From Fermentimonas sp. (GTDB lineage: Bacteria > Bacteroidota > Bacteroidia > Bacteroidales > Dysgonomonadaceae): 34,244 nt of DNA. The notes below the pieces were generated by a model that saw only the letters and a list, made by a program, of their open reading frames with translations, was not told the origin of the DNA and made no database searches. This document shows, piece by piece, positions 17,688 to 25,797 of the stretch (its first letter is position 1; every line of letters begins with the position of its first letter). The translations under genes were made by a program, and so were the position numbers. The stretch spans positions 1 to 34,244 of the forward strand of contig JAQVXD010000028.1 in the NCBI GenBank assembly GCA_028709385.1, in the 5' to 3' direction.

Positions 17688-19151
17688 TCAAAACTTTAGT
17701 ACTCCTGATTCCGGTTCTTCAAAAGCATCACTATCTTTTAAAAATGAATGCACATTATCAAAGTTGTCTCCAACAATATGAGAACTGAATAATTGCAATT
17801 TTTCCATAACACGGATATATACCGTTGGGTCATTACGACGGGAAAGCCTTCTCAAAGACAATAAATAATCTTCACGGAAAACAGTAGGAACTATAATACG
17901 TGTCTGCCCGGCTCTAACTAACTCGGCATTCATCATGATTCTGGAAACCCTCCCGTTCCCATCGTTAAATGGATGCACTTCACTGAATATAAACATCATG
18001 AATATCGCTTTTGCAAACGGGTCTGTCAATACAGTATATAACCGGAACCCGTACCTAAGCGTGCCCTCTACCAATTGCGGTAATACAAAAGATGTACCTC
18101 CTGCCTGATTGGCTTTTGTTTTGAACACACCGGGCTCCATATCCGGACGACCTTCCATTAATATCGAGTGGCGGTGTTTTAGTATTGCCAACAATTCATT
18201 TTCTGTTGTAGGCACAATATTCATCTCTGCTCTGTTAGAAACTATCTTAAACGTACCGAGTATATCATGAGAATCATTTATGCGTTTCGGAATTATCTTT
18301 CCCGTTTCAACTATTTCAAGAGCTTCATTCACCTCAAATTTAGTACCCTCTATATAATTAGAAAAATAACTTTCAAAGAAAGAGAACAGGCGGAAAGATC
18401 CCTCGTCCCTGTTTTTGTCCAGTACCTCCTTGAAAAACTTACTTGATAACGAATCATAAAGCAAAGAGAATAATTGTGCTCTTTTCTCATCATACGGCAT
18501 TCCGGCAGCCCGGGCTTTACCAGATTCTGTGGTTAATATCGAGGCGGGACGTGTAGCTAAAAGAGCTGAAATTATATTGTCAAGCTTTTTGAATTCCTTA
18601 CCCATTCCACACTCTTTCGCAATAACTCTGGTCTTATCCCTAAAATCATTAACTGCCTCCTCTCCTTGCGAATTAATAAGGGATTCCATTCTTTTTTCCA
18701 CAAAAGACTGGTCAAGAGACTTGCTTTCATCTCCTTTTTTTCTGCTTGATTGAAGAATTTCAAGAGTACGGCGGTAATCTGACGATACATACAGAGGCAT
18801 TTCTCCCAATTTTATGTCGCTCGGCAAAGGTTCATGACCTTTGGCAATGTTAAGCCTGACTCCCGGAATATCATTGATTACCCGAGAAGAGCCTGCTGTT
18901 AAAAAGAAATCCCCTGTTACAGTAGGAGCCATACTAAAGGCGCTCCTGTGACTGATTATTGCACCCGGAAGCCTCCATGCAATCACTTCTAATAAATTCC
19001 TGCGAATTATATTACTTTCTGAATCAATTAAATTAGAAGTATAAATGCGTGGTGCAATCTTTTTAAGCTTTCCGGCTTTTTCCATATTCGTAATACGACG
19101 TGATATAATGGAATCCGAGGAACCAAAAATTATTTCTTTATTTATATCCAT
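17688..19151 (-). CDS. Fic-family AMP-transferase fused to an AbiEi-like DNA-binding domain
   Basis: A 487-residue protein with two parts. Residues about 1-130 look like an AbiEi-type antitoxin: a winged HTH (IISRRITNMEKAGKLKKIAPRIYT in two turns), then the SHRSAFSM segment and beta strands. Residues about 220-460 are a Fic domain with the full catalytic motif HPFNDGNGRVSR (393-404), where H393 is the base and D397 and R401 bind Mg-ATP. An inhibitory-helix motif SNYIEG (264-269) fits [S/T]xxxE[G/N] and lies before the Fic core, the class II layout. I infer a self-inhibited protein AMP-transferase that also binds DNA. The repeat array directly upstream (19155-19354) is the natural target. It is convergent with mutB and starts the accessory island. 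Confidence 0.88.
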   Translation of the reverse strand: MDINKEIIFGSSDSIISRRITNMEKAGKLKKIAPRIYTSNLIDSESNIIRRNLLEVIAWRLPGAIISHRSAFSMAPTVTGDFFLTAGSSRVINDIPGVRLNIAKGHEPLPSDIKLGEMPLYVSSDYRRTLEILQSSRKKGDESKSLDQSFVEKRMESLINSQGEEAVNDFRDKTRVIAKECGMGKEFKKLDNIISALLATRPASILTTESGKARAAGMPYDEKRAQLFSLLYDSLSSKFFKEVLDKNRDEGSFRLFSFFESYFSNYIEGTKFEVNEALEIVETGKIIPKRINDSHDILGTFKIVSNRAEMNIVPTTENELLAILKHRHSILMEGRPDMEPGVFKTKANQAGGTSFVLPQLVEGTLRYGFRLYTVLTDPFAKAIFMMFIFSEVHPFNDGNGRVSRIMMNAELVRAGQTRIIVPTVFREDYLLSLRRLSRRNDPTVYIRVMEKLQLFSSHIVGDNFDNVHSFLKDSDAFEEPESGVLKF

Positions 19152-19154
19152 GAT

Positions 19155-19354
19155 GCAATAAGTATCGATTAAAAATGTAAATCACGGCAAATATGCAAAA
19201 TATTATCGACTAAAACTGTGTTAGTGCAAAAAAACATCGACTAAAACTCTTTTTTTTTGTCGTAAAAAAACATCGACTAAATAGTGATTATTTTTAGAGA
19301 TTGCTAAATTTAGTCGATTATATCGGAGTAAATGCAAAATAATGTCGATTATAA
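19155..19354. repeat. Array of repeated operator-like sites in front of the Fic gene
   Basis: A composite motif GCAAAA-N5-ATCGAYTAAA recurs. Copies begin at 19155, 19195, 19226, 19262 and 19334. In four of them the G of GCAAAA is exactly 11 bases before the T of TCGA; in the first the offset is 10. The copy at 19262 reads GTAAAA, and the ones at 19155 and 19334 have TCGATTA. A sixth core is inverted at 19309-19317 (TTTAGTCGA). Start-to-start distances are 40, 31, 36 and 72. The array fills the gap between the Fic start and the next gene, so regulation of the Fic gene is the simplest role. Confidence 0.8.
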
Positions 19355-19363
19355 TATCAATTA

Positions 19364-19738
19364 CTATTCACATAGTAAGGTATCAAAAACAATGTTAAGT
19401 TGAGTAGCTCCGCTTTCATCTACTCTAATCCATTTGAAACTCTTAATGACATAAGCATTGCCTCCGTCTAATTCTACCCATTCATCAATTCCTACAGCAC
19501 CGTTTCTTAAATCTCCTTTCGTTGTTATGGCAAGTGGTGCTACATATTCTCTACCTTGAACTAAAAACTTACAGTTGTTTGTTTTTACGGCTTCTTCTGC
19601 TTGAGTATATGTAAGATATCTTGATTTGGTTAAAGAGGGCAACGTATTGTGAACTTGAACAGGTGACATTGAAGTAGCACATGAAGTAAATAAGAATATA
19701 AATCCAATTAGGTACATAGCTTGTCTTAATGCTATCAT
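19364..19738 (-). CDS. Small hypothetical lipoprotein
   Basis: A 124-residue protein with a hydrophobic signal (about 6-18) ending in the lipobox-like LFTSC, so Cys20 is the probable lipidated residue. The mature part is beta-rich (REYVAPLAITTKGD, GNAYVIKSFKWIRV) and ends in LLCE. I do not recognise a family. It sits on the - strand between the repeat array in front of the Fic gene and the ParE-like remnant. The start given is the upstream ATG; ATG at codon 8 is also possible. Confidence 0.65.
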   Translation of the reverse strand: MIALRQAMYLIGFIFLFTSCATSMSPVQVHNTLPSLTKSRYLTYTQAEEAVKTNNCKFLVQGREYVAPLAITTKGDLRNGAVGIDEWVELDGGNAYVIKSFKWIRVDESGATQLNIVFDTLLCE

Positions 19739-19810
19739 ATCAATTATATATTATAAAGTTTAAATTCAATTCAATCCTTTAATTTACAAACTGACACAGT
19801 TTAATTTACA

Positions 19811-20011
19811 CTACCCCATTAAACGCCTCACATTTACTCTGTTTTTTACTTTAACACCTATAAGTGAGTTTTTAGAAATTAATGCCAATGCCTTTTCAGT
19901 CTCTGCTTCAACTTTTACAGAATAAGTAACAGTCCCGTTGTGTCTAACCCAGTATCGTAGAATATCTTCAAATTCCGCAATTGCCCTATTACTCCATATT
20001 ATAGATAGCAT
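19811..20011 (-). pseudogene. Truncated ParE/RelE-family toxin
   Basis: From the ATG at 20011 the 66-residue product follows the ParE fold (IIWSNRAIAEFEDILRYWV, then a helix with EAETEKALALI, then VKVKNRVNVRR) but stops at VRRLMG. Family members go on for about 30 more residues through the last beta strands, which normally carry part of the active surface. The bases after the stop do not resume the homology in any frame that I could see. An upstream ATG at 20035 adds eight residues. The antitoxin gene overlaps it, so it was once a TA pair and the toxin is probably inactive. Confidence 0.65.
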
Positions 20012-20222
20012 TGTAGAATCTTTTTTTTGCTTCATGGTGAGGTGTGACGTTTCCTTTTTCTATATCTTCAAGACCTTTATCAATTGATTCCAATTCTGCT
20101 GCAGAGACTTCTACTTCGGTTTCATCTGTATGTGAGGTTAAGCTAATACGCATTTCTTTCAACATAGTTTTGACAAGCTTACTTTGCCTCTTATTGTCTG
20201 GATTTATTATAATTGTTTCCAT
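19989..20222 (-). CDS. ParD-like / DUF2683-type antitoxin
   Basis: A 77-residue acidic protein with an N-terminal strand (METIIINPDN), a helical middle and a C-terminal KGLEDIEKGNVTPHHEAKKRFYN segment of the kind seen in antitoxins encoded just before ParE/RelE toxins. Its end overlaps the toxin start, the usual antitoxin-first layout with coupled translation. The toxin partner is truncated, so the antitoxin may be an orphan. Confidence 0.7.
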   Translation of the reverse strand: METIIINPDNKRQSKLVKTMLKEMRISLTSHTDETEVEVSAAELESIDKGLEDIEKGNVTPHHEAKKRFYNAIYNME

Positions 20223-20256
20223 AACTTACGGTTTTATCTCTTGTAAAGATAAATAA

Positions 20257-20510
20257 TAATTTTAGAAATTCATAAGTACTCCAGTTTTAATAAATCATTT
20301 TTTACTACAATATTTTCGAGTATGAAAGGAAAGATACGACATCAAGGGTAAAGACACCATTTCCGGAAACTGCAAATATTATTATTAACATTCTTATGTA
20401 ATCAGTTAATGAGATATCATATTATATCCAATTACATATAAATCAAAATAAACCACCCTTATTATATGCTTTTAAATATAATTCCTTATATTTGCCTGAA
20501 ATAACTGTAA
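20257..20510. other. 254-nt intergenic region with the hipB promoter
   Basis: A divergent spacer between the antitoxin (-) and the Hip module (+). It is AT-rich, with no gene visible. The one clear element is the -7 box at 20487-20494. Confidence 0.5.
20487..20494 (+). promoter_or_regulatory. -7 box of the Hip module
   Basis: TATATTTG is a perfect TAnnTTTG box. It places the transcription start near 20500, which favours the ATG at 20523 over the one at 20511 for hipB. Confidence 0.55.
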
Positions 20511-20522
20511 ATGCATATAATC

Positions 20523-20735
20523 ATGGCATTAAGTATAGCTAAGTTTATTAAAATGAAACGTAAGGAGGCCGGGCTCACGCAGGAGGAATTTGCCGATAAA
20601 GCAGGTGTCGCGCTTACGGTTATCAGAAAAATGGAGCAAGGTAAAGATAATCTCAGTCTGACAAAAGTCAATCAGGTGTTGATGATGTTTGGGCATAAGT
20701 TAGCCCCCGTTAATCATAAAGAAATTGAAGAATGA
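20523..20735 (+). CDS. hipB: HipB-like XRE-family DNA-binding antitoxin
   Basis: A 70-residue protein that is almost entirely one XRE helix-turn-helix: KRKEAGLTQEEFADKAGVAL followed by TVIRKMEQGKDNLSLTKVNQVLMMFG. The spacing and the closing LxKVNxxLxxFGHxL segment are typical of HipB-type regulators encoded before HipA kinases. It should repress the module from a promoter site near 20487. The stop overlaps the next start by 4 nt (ATGA, 20732-20735), so the genes are coupled. A longer start at 20511 adds four residues but leaves almost no leader. Confidence 0.85.
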   Translation: MALSIAKFIKMKRKEAGLTQEEFADKAGVALTVIRKMEQGKDNLSLTKVNQVLMMFGHKLAPVNHKEIEE

Positions 20736-21067
20736 GACAAGGAAAAGTGTATTATAACAATGATTTAGCCGGAATCATTACTGAAACGGCTGATGGTGAA
20801 TATCTTTTTTCCTACGATAATGATTATATCAGGCATTTTCCGGAGCAGTCTATAACTTTTACTATGCCTGTCTCTGAAAAAGTCTATCGAAGTAAACGCC
20901 TGTTTCCCTTTTTTGAAGGATTAATTCCTGAAGGATGGTTACTGGAAATAGCCACCAAAAGCTGGAAACTAAATCCTAATGATCGAATGGGACTGCTTCT
21001 GGCATGTTGCAAAAATTGTATCGGAGCAGTTAGTGTAATAAATAAAGATGATGAAAACAATGAGTAA
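20732..21067 (+). CDS. HipS-like protein (HipA N-terminal subdomain as a separate gene)
   Basis: A 111-residue stand-alone version of the N-terminal subdomain of HipA kinases. The family block FFEGLIPEGWLLEIATKS (about 60-77) and the LLLACCKNCIGAVSV strand are visible. In the three-gene HipBST systems, HipS is the protein that neutralises the kinase HipT, with a Trp inserted in its active site; W69 or W78 here could play that part, which is inference. It is coupled to hipB upstream and overlaps the kinase gene downstream by 8 nt (20 nt if the longer kinase start is used). Confidence 0.82.
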   Translation: MRQGKVYYNNDLAGIITETADGEYLFSYDNDYIRHFPEQSITFTMPVSEKVYRSKRLFPFFEGLIPEGWLLEIATKSWKLNPNDRMGLLLACCKNCIGAVSVINKDDENNE

Positions 21068-22019
21068 GAAATGCCTGTATTGTTATGAAGATCTGATAAC
21101 GGATGAATCTTCAAACGCGAATCAATATTTTCATGCTTCTTGCAGTGAACTTTTTTTTGGAACAAAATCGGCTCCTGTTTTAGATTATTCAATGGATGAA
21201 ATGGCGCAGCTTGCAAAAGAAGTGGTAGAAAACTCCATCTCTGTTCCGGGAGTACAACCCAAACTATCCTTAGGATTAATAAAAGAAATACTAAATGAAA
21301 AAGAACAAGGCCGGCTTACAATTCTGGGTGCATTAGATGGAAATTATATACTAAAGCCTCAAAATGAAGCATTTCCTCAAATGCCGGAAAACGAACATCT
21401 GACAATGAGAATGGCAGAGATTTGCGGCATATCGGTGGTACCATCTTCTTTGATCAGATTGAAATCGGGAGAACTTTCATATATTACAAAGCGGATAGAT
21501 CGCACCGAAAGCAGCGAAAAAATCCACATGCTGGATATGTTTCAAATACTGGAAGCCTTTGATAAATACAAAAGCTCAATGGAAAAAGTGGGCAAAGCTG
21601 TTGCGGAATATACATCCAACACGTTACTTGATCTGCTGCGACTTTTTGAGGTAACTGTTTTCAGCTTTCTTACAGGCAACAATGATATGCATCTAAAGAA
21701 TTTCTCATTAATAAATAACAGTGATGAATGGCATTTATCTCCAGCCTATGATTTACTGAATGTTAACATGCATCTCCCCGAAGATACCGAAGAAATGGCA
21801 CTAACTATCAACGGCAGAAAAAGAAAGCTTACAAAAGCCGATTTTATGCAATTAGGTGAAAAATTTAAATTGAACGAAAAGCAAATAGTAAACTCTTTTG
21901 ACCGATTTGTTAAAGCGGAGGAGGAATTGAAAAAGATGATTAAACGCTCTTTCCTCTCGTTAGAAAATCAGGAAAAGTATATATCATTACTGGAAAATCG
22001 GATGATGCTGATTAAATAA
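21060..22019 (+). CDS. HipT/HipA-like Ser/Thr kinase toxin with zinc-ribbon-like N-terminus
   Basis: A HipA-type protein kinase lacking the usual N-terminal subdomain. Residues are numbered from an upstream ATG at 21048; subtract 4 for this start. The chain opens with CLYC (9-12) and H29-x-x-C32, a CxxC/HxxC zinc-ribbon-like knuckle. The Gly-rich loop is ISVPGVQPKLSL (64-75), preceded by an SIS pair at 63-65, like the double serine autophosphorylated in HipT. The catalytic loop GNNDMHLKNFS has D213 and N218, and the metal-binding Asp is D235 (SPAYDLL). All key kinase residues are present, so it should be active. Known members phosphorylate aminoacyl-tRNA synthetases; the target here is unknown. 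21060 is preferred because it keeps the motif near the N-terminus. Confidence 0.87.
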   Translation: MSKKCLYCYEDLITDESSNANQYFHASCSELFFGTKSAPVLDYSMDEMAQLAKEVVENSISVPGVQPKLSLGLIKEILNEKEQGRLTILGALDGNYILKPQNEAFPQMPENEHLTMRMAEICGISVVPSSLIRLKSGELSYITKRIDRTESSEKIHMLDMFQILEAFDKYKSSMEKVGKAVAEYTSNTLLDLLRLFEVTVFSFLTGNNDMHLKNFSLINNSDEWHLSPAYDLLNVNMHLPEDTEEMALTINGRKRKLTKADFMQLGEKFKLNEKQIVNSFDRFVKAEEELKKMIKRSFLSLENQEKYISLLENRMMLIK

Positions 22020-22090
22020 TAAAGGTAATCTCAACAAAAGTATCGAGAGACTGTGATATGATAGATAAATAGCCCATATTTCGCCCAACT

Positions 22091-22123
22091 CAACATCGTT
22101 TCAACATCGTTTCAACATCGTTT
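22091..22123. repeat. 11-bp tandem repeat, three perfect copies
   Basis: CAACATCGTTT occurs three times head to tail (22091, 22102, 22113), then decays to CAACCTC. It lies between the Hip module and the broken sialidase gene. The unit is about one helical turn. Confidence 0.85.
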
Positions 22124-22283
22124 CAACCTCATAAATTTTTGATGTTGCGTTGTCTGAAGTACCGCCGAAATACCTCGAAAACAGTTGACAATAAAAATGA
22201 TTCTGGGTATATTAACTTTTTTACAATATCTTTAGGCAGTATTCTAATCCGTATTTATAAACTAATAATAAAAAAACCAAAAT
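22124..22283. other. AT-rich stretch with no supported gene
   Basis: A 74-codon frame (22139-22363) begins here, but its first half has no recognisable content. Its second half is the signal-peptide region of the sialidase remnant read in a shifted frame. Confidence 0.5.
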
Positions 22284-22947
22284 ATGATAAGCTTAATATC
22301 ATTCATTATATTATTTCCTCTTTTTTCATTGAAAACGCTATTTATGCTCAACAGATAGCATAATATAAAACGACTGCATTTAATGCAGGTGATGACGGAA
22401 TTGATTCTTACAGAATCCCTTCAATAATTACTACTAAAAATGGGACATTGGTAGCTTTCTGCGAAGCGCGAAAAATAAGTTCTACTGATAAAACACCGAC
22501 AGATATCGTAATGAAAAGGAGTACAGACAATGGGAAAACCTGGTCTGAAATGCAAGTTCTGATTCATGGTGACAAAGAGGCTTTTATGGATCCTGTTGAA
22601 ATTTTAGCAGAAGGTCATCTTTTAAATGGGTTCGGACCGGGTTCCTGTATCCAAATGAAAGGGGCTGCATTTAAAACAGACTTGTTGTTCCAACACGGCA
22701 ATTTGATGTTGAAGAAGGATTTATTCGCAACAGAACTATATACAGTGATGATCACGGAGTAACATGGATAATTGGGGATCCTGCATCAAATGGAGATGAA
22801 TTTGATATAGCTGAATCATATTCAAATAATATTCTTTATTTCACCGGTCCGGCTGGCGGAGAACGGGATGATAATCATGAAGACAGACAAAATCTAAAAA
22901 TATACAGAAGCTTTGATGGCGGTAAAACTGGTAAAACAATTAATTAA
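22284..22947 (+). pseudogene. Broken sialidase (GH33, Asp-box) gene
   Basis: Three frames have to be joined to read it. A signal-peptide-like start MISLISFIILFPLFSL (ATG 22284) runs out of frame. The mature N-terminus continues in another frame as AQQIA, a TAA at 22361, then YKTTAFNAGDDGIDSYRIPSI, containing the sialidase YRIP motif, and STDNGKTW, an Asp box. Near 22650-22700 the frame shifts again to a second Asp box (YSDDHGVTW), ending at 22947 with a decayed third box (SFDGGKTG). Only about the first half of a normal ~500-residue enzyme remains. It is therefore a dead exo-sialidase or related Asp-box glycosidase. The TonB-type receptor gene follows. Confidence 0.85.
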
Positions 22948-23064
22948 ATAGCGAGATTTGCATTTCTGATAAAGATTATTCCAATGAGCTATAGACGAAC
23001 AAATAGAATTAATGTGCGTTTGTTACTATTACGCTTGTTTTAAATATTGGATAATTTAATCAGA

Positions 23065-25629
23065 ATGATGGAAAATAAAATAAATAGAAGAGAAATTTTA
23101 ATTACAATAATATTGATGTTGTTTACAGCGACTTCAATTTATTCCCAAAATAATAAGATAAACGGGAAAGTATTGGATAAAGAGACTGGTGAATCAATAC
23201 CATTCGCAACTGTATCTGTTTTCGATAAAGATTTTGAAGCTCTCGTAGGCGGAACTGTTTCAGACGACTATGGAGTGTTTGCTGTGGATAATATCAACTT
23301 AAATGAGATTCACGTAACTGTTTCCTTTATTGGTTACACTACCGATACACTTTCATTACTATCTTTCACTCCTCAGAATACGAATCTCAATCTCGGAGAG
23401 ATAGAACTTATGCCTGATGTTATTGAACTCGACGGAGTTGAGATTGTAGGCATTCAAAGTACAACCACGCGTCATATAGACCGGCAGACGTATCGTACAG
23501 GGGATTTTGAAACGGCTCGCGGAGGAACTGCAGGAGATCTGCTTAGTCGTTTACCATCCTTATCTGTTAATCCCGACGGCGATATAACACTGCGAGGGAC
23601 AACCGACTTTGTGGTTTATCTGAATGGCAAACCTACACAACTGGAGCCATCTGTTTTGCTGGAACAGATACCGGCTAACAACATAGAGAGTGTTGATGTG
23701 ATAACTGTTCCATCAGCTCGTTTCGAGGCTCAGGGATCAGGCGGAATTATTAATATCACTACAAGAAGTTCGGGGGTTGAAGGGTTGTCGGTAGTGATTG
23801 ACGGATTGCTTGGCGGTGCTCCATGGAAAAATAAAACGCATAAGTATAGTGATCAAGAGCTTAATTATGACAGGTATGGTGGTTCTTTAAATCTTATGTA
23901 TAATAAGGATGATCTGACATTATTTGGAGGATTTAACTACGCTAAAAGAAATGAGTTATCTTATCGTTCGGGTGATGCCCGTTTGTTGCAGCCCAACGAC
24001 TCTTACTTTCATATGGTTGCCGAGGGAGACAATTTTTCCTGGAATGAAAACTATTCAGCCAACCTGGGAGCTGACTATAGATTAAATTCAACAAGTACTC
24101 TTTCCGGTTCTTACTATTTTGGTCACATGCATCAGGGAAGAACGGCTCACTATGTTTACAATAATTTTTTTGGAGATATTAATAAGAACCCGATTAACAA
24201 TATCGATCCTGATGAAGTATGGATATATAATCCTAACACTGAAGACCGCACGGGAATAACTCACTCAGTGAGTATTGATTACAATAAGAATTTCGATAAT
24301 GAAAGCAGTCTTAAACTTTCGGCGCTTTACGAGCATACCGGTCTTGACTGGAAACTGGAAAACCCTGATTATTATTTTGATGCAGTCAGCGACAGTTACG
24401 GCGATTTATTAAATTTATATAAACAGTCGGATAGTTCTCCTCTTGACGGACTAAGATTTAATGTGGATTATGAAAAAAAGTTTGATAATGGTCACACATT
24501 AGGTGTGGGGCTTCAGCCGCAATACTTGTCTCATAAGGGAGTGTTTAATTACGATACTCTTAATGTAGCGTCTGATCAATGGGGAGTAAACGAGGAGTTT
24601 TTGAATCAAACTGATCTTTCTCGTCTTATTTATGCAGGATATATAGACTATGCCGGTAGTTTTGAGAACTTGTCTTTTATGGCTGGTTTGCGTCTGGAGT
24701 ATACTAATCAAACGCTCAAACTTGATAATCCCAACTATCTTAATTTATTTAAGAGAGAGCCTAAATCTGAATTTGAAGTGAAGCAACTCGACTGGTTCCC
24801 TACGCTTCACACGCAATATAGAATAAATGACGGAAATTCTATTATACTGGCAGGCAGCAGACGAATAAACCGTCCACCTACTAAAAATATGGCACCATTT
24901 TTATACCGTCGTCATTATGAAGTGTATGTAGTAGGAGACCCCGCTCTAAAACCTGAATACCTTACTAATGCTGAACTCTCTTATCAAACAAGGGTAGGGC
25001 AGCAGCAATTTACACTTACGGGATTCTACAGAGGTACAGACAACGCAATCTTCAGAGTAAATACTGTATATGATCAGGAAAATGTATTAATCCGAAGTTT
25101 CACAAATGCAGGAAACGTACAGGCGCTTGGTGCAGAACTTAATGCTAATCTTTCTCTCGGGTCATTTGCAAAACTATTTGTCGGAGGCTCTGTTTACGAT
25201 TTTAATCTTCAGGGTGATATATTCGGATATCAGGAAAATAGCCGCAGTACCAACTGGAGTTTAAAAAGCAATTTAAACCTGTTCTTAACGCGATCACTTA
25301 AGTTCACAACAGACATAGATGTTCGCTCAGCAACCGTCACAACGCAAGGTGAAGATGCTATGTTTTATATAGCCAACGCGGCATTAAATTACACGCCTCC
25401 AAAGCTTAAAGGTTGGGATTTTGGCATTAAAGCAATTGACATCCTCTCTTCAAATATACAAGAGCTTTATACACGTGCTTACAATGCATCAGGAACTCAG
25501 ATTTTTTATCAGGACACTAAGTTCAATCGAACAGGACCAATTGTTGAGCTGACCGCTTCTTATTCGTTTAATATGAATGGCAGGTCGGGTAAAAAAGCCG
25601 AAAGTGTTTTTGGTAAAGAACAATTCTAA
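23065..25629 (+). CDS. TonB-dependent-receptor-like outer-membrane beta-barrel protein
   Basis: An outer-membrane transporter-like protein of about 854 residues. After a signal peptide (ending near SIYSQ) come a carboxypeptidase-regulatory-like domain (about 36-118, INGKVLDKETGESIPFATVS), a plug domain (about 140-240: GTAGDLLSRLPSLSV, TLRGTTDFVVYLNGKP, IESVDVITVPSARFEAQGSGG) and a long beta barrel ending YSFNMNG. This is the pattern of Bacteroidetes outer-membrane beta-barrel (SusC-related, PF14905-like) proteins. No SusD partner is next to it, so polysaccharide uptake is not supported. The open frame extends to a TTG at 23047, but ATG 23065 or 23068 is preferred. A broken sialidase gene precedes it, hinting at a former glycan locus. 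Confidence 0.88.
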   Translation: MMENKINRREILITIILMLFTATSIYSQNNKINGKVLDKETGESIPFATVSVFDKDFEALVGGTVSDDYGVFAVDNINLNEIHVTVSFIGYTTDTLSLLSFTPQNTNLNLGEIELMPDVIELDGVEIVGIQSTTTRHIDRQTYRTGDFETARGGTAGDLLSRLPSLSVNPDGDITLRGTTDFVVYLNGKPTQLEPSVLLEQIPANNIESVDVITVPSARFEAQGSGGIINITTRSSGVEGLSVVIDGLLGGAPWKNKTHKYSDQELNYDRYGGSLNLMYNKDDLTLFGGFNYAKRNELSYRSGDARLLQPNDSYFHMVAEGDNFSWNENYSANLGADYRLNSTSTLSGSYYFGHMHQGRTAHYVYNNFFGDINKNPINNIDPDEVWIYNPNTEDRTGITHSVSIDYNKNFDNESSLKLSALYEHTGLDWKLENPDYYFDAVSDSYGDLLNLYKQSDSSPLDGLRFNVDYEKKFDNGHTLGVGLQPQYLSHKGVFNYDTLNVASDQWGVNEEFLNQTDLSRLIYAGYIDYAGSFENLSFMAGLRLEYTNQTLKLDNPNYLNLFKREPKSEFEVKQLDWFPTLHTQYRINDGNSIILAGSRRINRPPTKNMAPFLYRRHYEVYVVGDPALKPEYLTNAELSYQTRVGQQQFTLTGFYRGTDNAIFRVNTVYDQENVLIRSFTNAGNVQALGAELNANLSLGSFAKLFVGGSVYDFNLQGDIFGYQENSRSTNWSLKSNLNLFLTRSLKFTTDIDVRSATVTTQGEDAMFYIANAALNYTPPKLKGWDFGIKAIDILSSNIQELYTRAYNASGTQIFYQDTKFNRTGPIVELTASYSFNMNGRSGKKAESVFGKEQF

Positions 25630-25797
25630 GTTAATAAAGAATAATTCTAATAGAAAACAGTTTGCGATAACATATTTTTAAACACATTAACTATTTCATA
25701 TGCAAGATTTCATTCATACTCCTATTTAATATTTTAGAACTAAGAGCCCAATCACAAAGATTGATGCTTAATTATTAATTTCTAATTTTAAATAAGT

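Noticed and set aside
19155..19354. A CRISPR array or plasmid iteron origin
   Set aside because: Repeats are about 22 bp with gaps of only 8-20 bp, one core is inverted, and no cas or rep gene is near. The Fic promoter position explains it better.
22139..22363. A separate 74-residue gene
   Set aside because: Its second half is the signal-peptide region of the broken sialidase in a shifted frame, and the first half is unrecognisable.
19152..23046. Insertion sequence or integrase in the accessory island
   Set aside because: No transposase or recombinase reading frame and no terminal inverted repeats with target duplications were found.
23047..23064. TTG start for the outer-membrane protein
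   Set aside because: The ATG pair at 23065/23068 gives a normal signal peptide without the extra leading residues.
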